DNA from: an uncultured Eubacteriales bacterium
GTDB taxonomy: Bacteria; Bacillota; Clostridia; Christensenellales; UBA1242
Length of the DNA stretch: 6,868 bases
Direction of reading: 5' to 3'
Assembly (NCBI GenBank): GCA_948787875.1
Contig: CAQFKO010000047.1
Location: 1-6,868 of the forward strand
The stretch's first letter is position 1. Each line of letters starts with the position of its first letter. Of the stretch, positions 1 through 6,108 are shown one piece after another. The translations under genes were made by a program, and so were the position numbers. The notes under the pieces were generated by a model that made no database searches, was not told the DNA's origin, and was given only the letters and a program-made list of their open reading frames with translations.

Positions 1-1
1 A

Positions 2-292
2 AAGATATGTGATTATTTTGATTGTTCCATCGATTATATTGTTGGTATTGATAAAAATTATAGTTATAAAAATATGATAAAAGGCTATAATGCCGGCAGG
101 TTTTATCCAGAATATGAAAGACTTTTAAAACTTAATTCCACAAATCATTATCGTTTGTCTAAACAAGGCATAGTGTGTGAAAGTAGTTTAAGCAAATGGA
201 AATTAGGTGGTTTGCCAAAGTTTGAGTTTATCATAAAAATTGCTTACGAACTTAGTGGGTCAATAGATAAACTTCTTGGAAGAATTAAGTAA
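2..292 (+). CDS. Tandem helix-turn-helix DNA-binding protein, 5'-truncated by window edge
   Basis: The frame is open from the window edge, so the methionine codon at 74 is probably internal and the true start lies outside. The visible part is 96 residues. It opens with the tail of one HTH unit (ICDYFDCSIDYIVG) and continues with a second unit ending SIDKLLGRIK. The S-x-D-x-L/I-x-G signature closing each unit is typical of the Cro/CI-like XRE family. The same order (unit, linker, second unit with R/Y-x-x-x-Y-E-x-L-L-K-L, end) is seen in the next gene at 387-824, so the two are paralogues. A role as a transcription regulator binding DNA in the cytoplasm is inferred from the family; targets are unknown. 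No terminator is visible before the next gene, so they may be co-transcribed. Confidence 0.72.
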   Translation, partial: KICDYFDCSIDYIVGIDKNYSYKNMIKGYNAGRFYPEYERLLKLNSTNHYRLSKQGIVCESSLSKWKLGGLPKFEFIIKIAYELSGSIDKLLGRIK

Positions 293-377
293 AAAAACAA
301 AAAATTTAGCTCAATATAAAAACATATAAACAATCTTTTAAGTTAAAAATTTGGCAAAAAATGTCGTTTATTGTATT

Positions 378-386
378 GAGGGTGAT
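378..386 (+). promoter_or_regulatory. Ribosome binding site that decides the start of the second HTH gene
   Basis: GAGGGTGAT lies directly before the ATG at 387, with GAGG five bases from it. The upstream in-frame TTG at 351 has only AT-rich sequence before it and no Shine-Dalgarno match, so 387 is the better start. Confidence 0.6.
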
Positions 387-824
387 ATGGATACATTTTC
401 TGAAATATTAAAAGATTTAATAATTGATAAAAATTTATCGCTAAGAAGTGTAGCAAAGAGTAGTGGAGTTTCTGCTTCTCAAATAAGCAAATATTTGAAT
501 GGTTCTATTCCAAGTGTTTATGTTGCAGAAAGACTTGCAAATTATTTTAATTGCTCGCTAGATTATCTGTTTGGACTTTCAGATAACAAAAATTTAGATA
601 GTTATGGTGAAGTTGATATTTCAAAGTTTGTTTCTCGTTATGAAGAACTATTAAAACTTTGTGGCACAACTAATTGGAAATTTTGTAAAAAGAATAATTT
701 AAACGAAGCACTTATCAGACATTGGAGAAATGGAGATACGCCAAGCCTTAATAGCATATTTATTATTGCTCAAAATTTGGGAGCATCTATTGATTATTTA
801 GTTGGCAGAAAAGATAAAAATTAA
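387..824 (+). CDS. Double XRE-type helix-turn-helix protein, complete
   Basis: The product is 145 residues from the ATG at 387. The first HTH unit is about residues 4-63: LSLRSVAKSSGVSASQISKY is the helix-turn-helix proper and SLDYLFG (57-63) closes the unit. A linker of about 15 residues follows, then a second, more diverged unit at about 81-140 (NWKFCKKNNLNEALIRHW, then SIDYLVG). Two HTH units in one chain could let a monomer contact two half-sites. The XRE family normally represses or activates transcription, but there is no effector or peptidase domain to suggest a signal. There is no membrane segment. It is a paralogue of the truncated gene upstream and is followed by a clear terminator. 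An alternative TTG start at 351 would add 12 residues but has no ribosome binding site. Which genes it regulates is unknown. Confidence 0.85.
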   Translation: MDTFSEILKDLIIDKNLSLRSVAKSSGVSASQISKYLNGSIPSVYVAERLANYFNCSLDYLFGLSDNKNLDSYGEVDISKFVSRYEELLKLCGTTNWKFCKKNNLNEALIRHWRNGDTPSLNSIFIIAQNLGASIDYLVGRKDKN

Positions 825-845
825 TTAAATTATTAAAAGAAAAAT

Positions 846-878
846 AAAAACCTCTAAACTGAAAGTAAGAGGTTTTTT
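846..878 (+). terminator. Intrinsic terminator after the HTH genes
   Basis: A perfect 10-bp stem, AAAAACCTCT (846-855) with AGAGGTTTTT (868-877), has a 12-nt loop and ends in a run of six T from 873. It lies 21 bases past the stop codon at 824. Confidence 0.85.
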
Positions 879-1027
879 ACGATTAAACAAAATTTTATTA
901 CATTTTATTTCAGTGGCGGGTATATGCCAATAATACTACTTTTTTAATACAAAAATCAAGCCATATTATGCGCAAAATAAATTTTTATTTATAATCCATA
1001 AAGTTAAATTAAGTTTTTTGCAATATA

Positions 1028-1056
1028 TAGACAAAGCTATTTAAAATTTATATAAT
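1028..1056 (+). promoter_or_regulatory. Sigma-A type promoter for pyrG
   Basis: TAGACA (1028-1033), a 17-nt spacer, then a perfect TATAAT (1051-1056). Transcription should start near 1063, giving a leader of about 25 nt. The leader is too short for an attenuator hairpin, and no G-rich start of the kind used in Bacillus pyrG attenuation is seen. The rest of the 879-1027 gap shows nothing I can name. Confidence 0.7.
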
Positions 1057-1087
1057 TAGTTTGTTTTTTATATAAAGGAGAAATTTT

Positions 1088-2683
1088 ATGAGTAAGTTTA
1101 TTATTGTTACAGGCGGTGTTGTATCAAGTCTTGGAAAGGGCATAACGGCAGCAAGTTTAGGCAGGCTTTTGATTAACAGAGGGCTAAGCGTTACCGTGCA
1201 AAAGTTAGACCCATATATTAATGTTGACCCGGGAACAATGAGTCCTTATCAACATGGCGAGGTTTTTGTTACCGAAGACGGCGCAGAAACCGACCTTGAT
1301 ATCGGCCATTATGAAAGATTTTTAGATATTTCTTGCAAAAAAAATTGCAACTATACCAGCGGAAAAATTTACAGTAGCATTATTGCAAAAGAGCGTGCCG
1401 GCGAATATCTTGGCAAAACCATTCAAGTTGTTCCTCATGTTACCAACGAAATAAAAGACAGCATAATGGGCGTTGCGTCAGAAGATGTTGATGTTGTTAT
1501 TGTTGAAATAGGCGGAACTGTTGGAGATATTGAAGGCTTGTCATTTCTGGAAGCCGTTCGTCAACTTAGAGTAGAGCTCGGAAGAGAAAATATTTTGTTT
1601 TTGCACTGTGCACTTGTTCCATATTTAGAGGCTGCTCACGAGGTTAAAACCAAGCCTGCGCAATCAAGTGTAAAAGAACTAACAAGACTTGGAATTCAGC
1701 CTGATATTTTGGTGTGCAGAACAAATGCGGGAATAGAAATTACAGACGAAATGAAAGAAAAACTTGCAATGTTTTGCAATCTTCGCGGACCTGAATATGT
1801 TATTCACAACAGCGATGCTGAGCATTTATATGACCTTCCTTTAATGCTTCAAAAAGAGGGGCTTGACACTATTGTTTGTAAACAATTAAAGCTAAAAGCT
1901 CCAAAAGCCAACATGGCTGATTGGAAAAAAATGATGGTAAGTATCAAAAAGAAAAAACCTCAAATTTCGGTTGCCATTGTGGGAAAATATACCGAAGTTG
2001 CAGATGCATATATTTCTGTTACAGAAGCTTTAAAGCACGCAGGCATTGCAAACAATGTTGATGTTCATGTAAAGCTTGTTAATGCCGAAGAGGTTGAACA
2101 AAGGGGAGCAGAGGCTGTTCTTTTTGATGTTAAGGGCATTGTTGTTCCGGGCGGGTTTGGCAAGCGCGGAATCGAAGGCAAAATCGCAGCCGCAAAATAT
2201 GCCAGAGAAAATAACATTCCGTATCTTGGAATTTGTTTGGGAATGCAGATTGCAGTTATCGAATTTGCCAGAAACATTTTGGGATACAGTGATGCAAATT
2301 CGGCAGAAATTGACCCAAAAACAAAACATAATGTTATTGATATTATGGAAGATCAAAAAAATATTTCGGAAAAAGGCGGAACAATGAGGCTTGGGGCATA
2401 TCCTTGCGAACTTGTTAAGGGAACAAAGGCTTATGAGGCGTACGGCACATCAAAAGTTGATGAGCGTCACCGCCACAGATACGAATTTAATAACAAGTTT
2501 AAAAAAGAAATAGAGGCAAATGGCATGAAGGTTTCGGGCGTAAACAAAAAGCGTGACCTTGTTGAAATTGTTGAAATTCCCGAAAACAAATTTTATGTGG
2601 CTTGTCAATTCCACCCTGAATTCAAGAGCCATCCATACAGACCGCATCCTTTGTTTGCGGCATTAATCAGTGCTTGCAAATAG
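1088..2683 (+). CDS. pyrG: CTP synthase (glutamine-hydrolysing)
   Basis: Converts UTP to CTP using ATP and ammonia from glutamine, the last step of de novo pyrimidine nucleotide synthesis, in the cytoplasm. The product is 531 residues, normal for the family (about 530-550). The N-terminal synthetase domain (about 1-265) opens with the nucleotide-binding loop GGVVSSLGKG, including Lys17, and carries the conserved DPYINVDPGTMSPYQHGEVF stretch and the EIGGTVGDIE motif. After a linker (VGKYTE from 298) comes the class I glutamine amidotransferase domain. It has PGGFGKRG from 354, nucleophile Cys383 in GICLGMQ, and the His509/Glu511 pair in QFHPEF. All key residues are present, so it should be active. 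AAAGGAG (1074-1080) lies 7 nt before the ATG. It has its own promoter and terminator and looks monocistronic. GTP activation and CTP feedback inhibition are known for the family, not visible here. Confidence 0.99.
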   Translation: MSKFIIVTGGVVSSLGKGITAASLGRLLINRGLSVTVQKLDPYINVDPGTMSPYQHGEVFVTEDGAETDLDIGHYERFLDISCKKNCNYTSGKIYSSIIAKERAGEYLGKTIQVVPHVTNEIKDSIMGVASEDVDVVIVEIGGTVGDIEGLSFLEAVRQLRVELGRENILFLHCALVPYLEAAHEVKTKPAQSSVKELTRLGIQPDILVCRTNAGIEITDEMKEKLAMFCNLRGPEYVIHNSDAEHLYDLPLMLQKEGLDTIVCKQLKLKAPKANMADWKKMMVSIKKKKPQISVAIVGKYTEVADAYISVTEALKHAGIANNVDVHVKLVNAEEVEQRGAEAVLFDVKGIVVPGGFGKRGIEGKIAAAKYARENNIPYLGICLGMQIAVIEFARNILGYSDANSAEIDPKTKHNVIDIMEDQKNISEKGGTMRLGAYPCELVKGTKAYEAYGTSKVDERHRHRYEFNNKFKKEIEANGMKVSGVNKKRDLVEIVEIPENKFYVACQFHPEFKSHPYRPHPLFAALISACK

Positions 2684-2703
2684 AATATAAATCAATAAAA
2701 TTT

Positions 2704-2731
2704 AAAATCCCGCTTCGGTGGGATTTTTTTT
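2704..2731 (+). terminator. Intrinsic terminator of pyrG with cUUCGg tetraloop
   Basis: AAAATCCC (2704-2711) pairs with GGGATTTT (2720-2727). A G-T and a C-G pair inside close a TTCG loop (2714-2717), an exceptionally stable tetraloop. The T run extends to 2731. Confidence 0.92.
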
Positions 2732-2750
2732 CACTATTGACCGCATAGTG
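2732..2750. promoter_or_regulatory. Candidate operator: inverted repeat over the -35 box
   Basis: CACTAT (2732-2737) and ATAGTG (2745-2750) form a perfect 6-bp inverted repeat with a 7-nt centre that contains most of the -35 hexamer of the next gene. The position suits a repressor site. The 9-nt CACTATTGA part recurs at the second paralogue's promoter (3503-3511), but the opposite arm does not. Chance is possible in AT-rich DNA. Confidence 0.3.
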
Positions 2751-2765
2751 TGCATATGATATAAT
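2737..2765 (+). promoter_or_regulatory. Extended -10 promoter of the first [E/D]VRHYL gene
   Basis: TTGACC (2737-2742), a 17-nt spacer, then TATAAT (2760-2765) preceded by TGA, an extended -10 element. The expected start near 2772 falls in the ribosome binding site GGAG (2772-2775), so the leader is only about 12 nt. The promoter follows the pyrG terminator directly. Confidence 0.82.
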
Positions 2766-2783
2766 GCCGGTGGAGAAAAAATT

Positions 2784-3467
2784 ATGGAAGTTAGACATTA
2801 TTTAAAAATATATAGTGACAAAAATAATACCGCTATAACAAGACAAGTAAAAACAAGAAGCCTAAAAGAAGACGCGTTGTTAAAGCTTTATAACGGAGAA
2901 CAAAAAGTTGAATATTTTTCCAGATTCGAAAGTAAGCGAAGTTTTGGCGAAAATTTTGCAATATATTTTGTAAGTCCCAATATGTTTGTAAAAAACCATA
3001 ATCTGTCTTGTTTTTATAATATTTTTGATATTGATGATACCGAAAAAAGTTGGGCATATAATGATATGGGCGGGCTTGCAGACGGAACAATTCAGCCGAC
3101 TGCCGAAACCGAAAAAAAGCTAAACATAAAATATAATTTTGTTTATTTGGCAAACGCAGAAGAAAAAATTTTGTGTCAAGCAAACCTTGATGGTGACGGA
3201 TTCAGTCTAGAAGAAATAGACAATTTTATTAACGCGATTAATGAAGCCTCTCAAAGATTGTCAGATAATGGTGTCGACTTTTATGAAATCGTAAATTTGT
3301 TAATCAGTGGTTATGAAGAAGATAACCTTGCAAAAAACTATTATGAACTTGCAAAAGTTTTGGGCGAAATTCCAAAATACAAGAACCTAGGAAAAGATAA
3401 TGTTCAAATAAAATTAAGTGATGTTACTAATCCAAAAACTGAATTTGACCCCAAACAAAAGCAATAA
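2784..3467 (+). CDS. Unrecognised cytosolic protein, [E/D]VRHYL family, copy 1
   Basis: I do not recognise this 227-residue protein. It has no signal peptide, membrane helix or known catalytic motif that I can see, and it is rich in Lys, Asn and acidic residues. It is clearly a paralogue of the gene at 3572-4276. Both begin M-[E/D]-V-R-H-Y-L and share D-x-N-N near residue 12, [K/R]-x-R-S near 24, Y-x-G-E-x-K near 36, M-G-x-L-A near 95, and both end KQKQ. The best conserved part is the last third (about 137-201), a probably helical segment with D/N-G-x-S-L-x-E, [S/Y]-x-Y-E-[E/D]-x-x-x-A-x-N-Y and K-V-L. The GGAG ribosome binding site and ATG at 2784 are unambiguous. It is flanked by its own promoter and terminator, so it is monocistronic. 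Function is not assigned. Confidence 0.85.
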   Translation: MEVRHYLKIYSDKNNTAITRQVKTRSLKEDALLKLYNGEQKVEYFSRFESKRSFGENFAIYFVSPNMFVKNHNLSCFYNIFDIDDTEKSWAYNDMGGLADGTIQPTAETEKKLNIKYNFVYLANAEEKILCQANLDGDGFSLEEIDNFINAINEASQRLSDNGVDFYEIVNLLISGYEEDNLAKNYYELAKVLGEIPKYKNLGKDNVQIKLSDVTNPKTEFDPKQKQ

Positions 3468-3495
3468 AAAAGCGGCAAAAACTTGCCGTTTTTTA
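3466..3495 (+). terminator. Intrinsic terminator after copy 1
   Basis: CGGCAA (3473-3478) pairs with TTGCCG (3483-3488) around the loop AAAC. The pairing extends outwards through a G-T pair and an A run against the T run. The left A run begins in the stop codon of the preceding gene. Confidence 0.88.
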
Positions 3496-3507
3496 TTTTA
3501 AACACTA

Positions 3508-3536
3508 TTGAAAAAATTATTTATGTGTGTTATAAT
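3508..3536 (+). promoter_or_regulatory. Extended -10 promoter of the second [E/D]VRHYL gene
   Basis: TTGAAA (3508-3513), a 17-nt spacer, then TATAAT (3531-3536) preceded by TGT, an extended -10 element. It shares CACTATTGA, spacing and design with the promoter of copy 1, but here the leader is longer (about 30 nt). Confidence 0.82.
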
Positions 3537-3571
3537 AAAAAAGTAATAGAAATAACAAAGGAAATAAAAAT

Positions 3572-4276
3572 ATGGACGTAAGACATTATTTGGCAATTTT
3601 TAATGATAATAACAATGATCCTGTTGTTCGACTTATAAGGTCAAGAAGTTTTGACGATATAAACTTTAAAAAATTTTATCAAGGCGAAAAAAAGTTTGGA
3701 ATCGTTTCTAAGTTAATAGAAAAAATTGAGTTTAGCGAAAACCAAATTTTATATTTGTTTAACAACAATGCTTATCCAAATCTTTATGAGTTTGACGACC
3801 AAGAAGACAACCAAAGTCGAAAGGCAAGACTTATTGCAGAAAATCCGGAACAAAGTTATTCACTTTCCAATATGGGAGAGCTTGCAAACGCTTATGGTCG
3901 CTATGAGGTTAATGACAAAAATTTAAACAAACAAATTGCGGGCTTTACCTCAGCGGTATTAAAAAATTCTTTGGGCGAAGTTATTGACGAGGTTAATTTT
4001 GAAGATAACGGACTTAGTTTAAAAGAAGTGAATGATTTTTGTGAGGCTGTTCACGCCGTTCATAATAATTATCCGTATTTGAACTTTTCGCAAATAACTG
4101 AACAATTCTTTAGCGAATATGAAGACCAAACTTGCGCAAATAACTATAAGCTATTGACCAAAGTTTTGAAAAAGGTTGGCAAATTTAAAAATATAAAATC
4201 AAGAAACACACAACTTCAATTTGATTTATTCGGAAACATTACTGCCTCTTCAAATGGTGCAAAGCAAAAACAATAA
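3572..4276 (+). CDS. Unrecognised cytosolic protein, [E/D]VRHYL family, copy 2
   Basis: The product is 234 residues, of unknown function, and a paralogue of copy 1 (see the shared positions there). The last third aligns without difficulty: NGLSLKEVNDFCEAV against DGFSLEEIDNFINAI, and SEYEDQTCANNYKLLTKVL against SGYEEDNLAKNYYELAKVL. The middle (about 60-100) is diverged and has a charged insertion around 75-93, so the copies are not recent duplicates. No export signal or membrane segment is seen. AAAGGA (3557-3562) lies 9 nt before the ATG. It has its own promoter and a terminator shared with the convergent gene. Retention of both copies with separate promoters suggests separate regulation or partners, but that is inference. 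Confidence 0.85.
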   Translation: MDVRHYLAIFNDNNNDPVVRLIRSRSFDDINFKKFYQGEKKFGIVSKLIEKIEFSENQILYLFNNNAYPNLYEFDDQEDNQSRKARLIAENPEQSYSLSNMGELANAYGRYEVNDKNLNKQIAGFTSAVLKNSLGEVIDEVNFEDNGLSLKEVNDFCEAVHAVHNNYPYLNFSQITEQFFSEYEDQTCANNYKLLTKVLKKVGKFKNIKSRNTQLQFDLFGNITASSNGAKQKQ

Positions 4277-4283
4277 TCAAAAC

Positions 4284-4312
4284 AAAAAGCAGCTTAATTT
4301 GCTGCTTTTTTT
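4284..4312. terminator. Bidirectional terminator between convergent genes
   Basis: A perfect 10-bp stem, AAAAAGCAGC (4284-4293) with GCTGCTTTTT (4301-4310), has a 7-nt loop. A T run continues to 4312 on the plus strand and an A-rich tract lies at 4278-4288 for the minus strand. The minus-strand gene's last codons (KKAA) lie in one stem arm and its stop codon in the loop. Confidence 0.92.
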
Positions 4313-5187
4313 ATGTTTAACAAAATTTGCTCGGTTGCCCTAATCAAACATTCCTCAGTATCTCCAACAATATTTGAAGAATAAATAACATTTTCATAAT
4401 TTAAAATATCGTTTAAATCACTGCCGGTAGAGGCTTTGTCACAAACATAAAAGTTTGTTTTGTTTTCAAGCCATTTTTTAAGAGACTGTGCTTCATAGCA
4501 TTTGCCGATAGCTGTGTTTATAATAATTTTTCCATTTCCAAAAATTTCCAGCTTATCTCCGCCAATAAGACAAACATCTCTGTTTAAATTAATAGAAACA
4601 ACATCAACGGTTTTAAGAAGTTCGTCAAGTTCCAAATAATTTATATTCAAACTTTTTTCCAACTCGGGCTTTTGTGTTCTGCTGTAATAAAAAACCTCAC
4701 AGTCAAAAGTTTTAAAAGCATTGGCAATTTTGCTTCCAAGTGCGCCCAAGCCCAAAATTCCGATTTTCAGTTTTGATAAATCATGAGGCTTGTTCCAACA
4801 ACTTTTGCCATAAAATCCATGCGCCAAATTAATGGTTTCAAAAACCGTAAATTCAACAACGCCGTTGTCGCCATGCCCATGCAGATAAGAAAAAGTTATA
4901 TTATTTTTTTCAAGTGCATCAATATTCACTTTTGCAAAAGCTTTTCCATAATATGAACAGCAAAGTGCAATGTGTTTAAGCCTTTTGCAACTCTCAATAA
5001 CCGTTGCACTTATTTGTGTTTTGTAAGACACCAAAACGCACTCTGCATCGCCAATTCTTTTTAGGGTTTCGCTTTCACCGGTTGTGTCTGTGTCAAAAAT
5101 CACAAGCTCTTCGCAAAACTCTTTTAGCTTTTCTTTTCCTTCTTCGGTAATTAAAACCGGCTCAACAATAACAATTTTTTTAAACAT
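4294..5187 (-). CDS. D-2-hydroxyacid dehydrogenase-fold protein with altered catalytic residues
   Basis: The 297-residue product has the layout of the D-isomer-specific 2-hydroxyacid dehydrogenase family: an outer substrate domain (1 to about 105), a nucleotide-binding domain (about 106-265) and a return to the outer domain. The dinucleotide loop is GLGALG (146-151) in KIGILGLGALGSKIA. The following strand ends YYSRT (167-171), with Ser/Arg where NAD-preferring members have Asp, so NADP(H) is possible. The family's Arg in N-x-x-R-G is Ile here (NTAIG, Ile227), the Glu site reads Gly (about 255) and the His of P-H-I-G-G is Asn (SSNIVGD, Asn272). It may therefore be a non-catalytic or re-purposed member; substrate unknown. 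The family is usually 310-340 residues, so this one is short. AGGAG sits 5 nt before the ATG. It is monocistronic or a weak read-through partner of the lipoprotein gene. Confidence 0.85.
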   Translation of the reverse strand: MFKKIVIVEPVLITEEGKEKLKEFCEELVIFDTDTTGESETLKRIGDAECVLVSYKTQISATVIESCKRLKHIALCCSYYGKAFAKVNIDALEKNNITFSYLHGHGDNGVVEFTVFETINLAHGFYGKSCWNKPHDLSKLKIGILGLGALGSKIANAFKTFDCEVFYYSRTQKPELEKSLNINYLELDELLKTVDVVSINLNRDVCLIGGDKLEIFGNGKIIINTAIGKCYEAQSLKKWLENKTNFYVCDKASTGSDLNDILNYENVIYSSNIVGDTEECLIRATEQILLNIKKAAN

Positions 5188-5203
5188 ATAAACTCCTAAA
5201 ATA

Positions 5204-5232
5204 AGTTTACATTATTTACAAAAATATAGCAA
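5204..5232 (-). promoter_or_regulatory. Weak candidate promoter for the dehydrogenase-fold gene
   Basis: On the minus strand TTGCTA (5227-5232) and TAAACT (5204-5209) are 17 nt apart, each matching 4 of 6 consensus bases. A terminator lies just upstream, so some promoter is expected here, but this one is a guess. Confidence 0.3.
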
Positions 5233-5234
5233 CA

Positions 5235-5260
5235 AATAAAAAGAGCTTAATTTAAGCTCT
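5235..5260 (-). terminator. Intrinsic terminator of the lipoprotein gene
   Basis: AGAGCTTAA (5242-5250) and TTAAGCTCT (5252-5260) are perfect inverted repeats around one base. On the minus strand they are followed by TTTTTATTT. The gene's stop codon (5247-5249) lies inside the stem. Confidence 0.8.
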
Positions 5261-5828
5261 CGTATTTATTTGAAGTTGAAATATCCGTTAAAAATTTAAA
5301 ACTTATTTTGTTAAACGTACAATTTATTTTGTTAGATTTAAGGTCATAATTAAGAGAGGTATTGTTATCAACTTTTGCAGAGCCGATGTTTGTTGCGGTT
5401 AAATGAGAGCTATGTAATAAAATAATATAGGCATAAACAGTTTTGGTTTCAATTGCAACTTCAATAGCAAAATTCAGTTCAGATAAGTTGTCAAAATTAA
5501 CTATATTGTTTTTAAAAGTTGTGTCAGAAAACAATTTCAAATTTTTGTCGCAAAAGTTTGTTGAATAAACCACTTTAACAAATTTGTTACTTGAAGTTAG
5601 CACATAATCATTATTATAACTCAAACTTTCAACAACAATTGTTTGAGGGTCTTGCTCAATCATGCTTGTATTTAAATAAAATGCAAAACCTACAAGTTTA
5701 AAATCATTGTTATTTTCAAGTGAAGTTCCGACGGTGCTGTCACCAAATGCATCATGTGCACAGCTTGTGCAAACAAAACATAAAATAATTGTAAATAAAA
5801 TAGGTAATAAAAATTTAAAATTTTTCAT
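5247..5828 (-). CDS. Putative lipoprotein of unknown function
   Basis: The product is 193 residues. It starts MKNFKF and continues with a hydrophobic stretch (about 7-20, LLPILFTIILCFVC) ending at CTSC, with Cys23 the likely lipidated residue. Cys at -3 is not the usual Leu, so the lipobox is imperfect, but charge, hydrophobic core and small -1 Ser all fit signal peptidase II processing. The mature part is rich in Asn, Ser and Thr with alternating hydrophobics (AIEVAIETKTVYAYIILL at 121-138), suggesting mostly beta structure on the outer face of the membrane. I recognise no domain and no catalytic motif. GGAAG lies 4 nt before the ATG. It has a strong promoter and its own terminator. Its neighbour downstream is the dehydrogenase-fold gene, but no functional link is visible. 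Confidence 0.8.
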   Translation of the reverse strand: MKNFKFLLPILFTIILCFVCTSCAHDAFGDSTVGTSLENNNDFKLVGFAFYLNTSMIEQDPQTIVVESLSYNNDYVLTSSNKFVKVVYSTNFCDKNLKLFSDTTFKNNIVNFDNLSELNFAIEVAIETKTVYAYIILLHSSHLTATNIGSAKVDNNTSLNYDLKSNKINCTFNKISFKFLTDISTSNKYESLN

Positions 5829-5868
5829 ATTTCTTCCGTAATGTAAAACAAAAACTTTTCTTGACTAA

Positions 5869-5897
5869 ATAATAAGATATATGTCGAAATTTGTCAA
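5869..5897 (-). promoter_or_regulatory. Near-consensus promoter of the lipoprotein gene
   Basis: On the minus strand a perfect TTGACA (5892-5897), a 17-nt spacer, then TATTAT (5869-5874). This is the closest match to the -35 consensus in the window. The leader would be about 35 nt. Confidence 0.8.
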
Positions 5898-6011
5898 CCA
5901 AATAGATAAATTAAAATAGCATACTTGTTTAGTGCACGATACAAAATTAACAGTTTTGACAAATACCAGCAAAAGTAAAAATTAATATTTAAAATTTTTA
6001 TATAAAAACAC

Positions 6012-6041
6012 TTGAAAAAAAATATAAATATGTGTTATAAT
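6012..6041 (+). promoter_or_regulatory. Extended -10 promoter of tRNA-Ser
   Basis: TTGAAA (6012-6017), an 18-nt spacer, then TATAAT (6036-6041) preceded by TGT. The box closely resembles that at 3525-3536. A leader of about 60 nt would be removed from the tRNA precursor. The rest of the 5898-6011 gap shows nothing I can name. Confidence 0.78.
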
Positions 6042-6108
6042 CAACACGCTTAGAAAAATGCAAAAAGGCGAATGCCATTGCAAAATTGCAGCAAAAACTT
6101 AATAAAAT

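Noticed and set aside
351..386. TTG start at 351 for the second HTH gene
   Set aside because: It has no Shine-Dalgarno sequence, while the ATG at 387 has GAGGGTGAT and gives a normal HTH-family N-terminus.
1057..1087. CTP-sensing attenuator before pyrG, as in Bacillus
   Set aside because: The leader is about 25 nt, has no hairpin with a T run and no G-rich initial transcribed sequence.
2030..2647. Several open frames on both strands inside pyrG
   Set aside because: They lie wholly within an unmistakable CTP synthase gene, lack ribosome binding sites and resemble no protein; they are shadows of its codon pattern.
2833..3183. A 116-codon minus-strand open frame under the first [E/D]VRHYL gene
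   Set aside because: It is fully antisense to a gene supported by a promoter, ribosome binding site, terminator and paralogue. Its composition is an artefact of the AT-rich complement.
5956..5981. Plus-strand TTGACA in the gap before tRNA-Ser as a promoter
   Set aside because: No acceptable -10 box lies 16-18 nt downstream, and the promoter at 6012-6041 already accounts for the tRNA.
6058..6102. Tiny frame MQKGECHCKIAAKT in the tRNA-Ser leader
   Set aside because: It is only 14 codons, has no ribosome binding site, and sits in a stretch that should be trimmed from the tRNA precursor.
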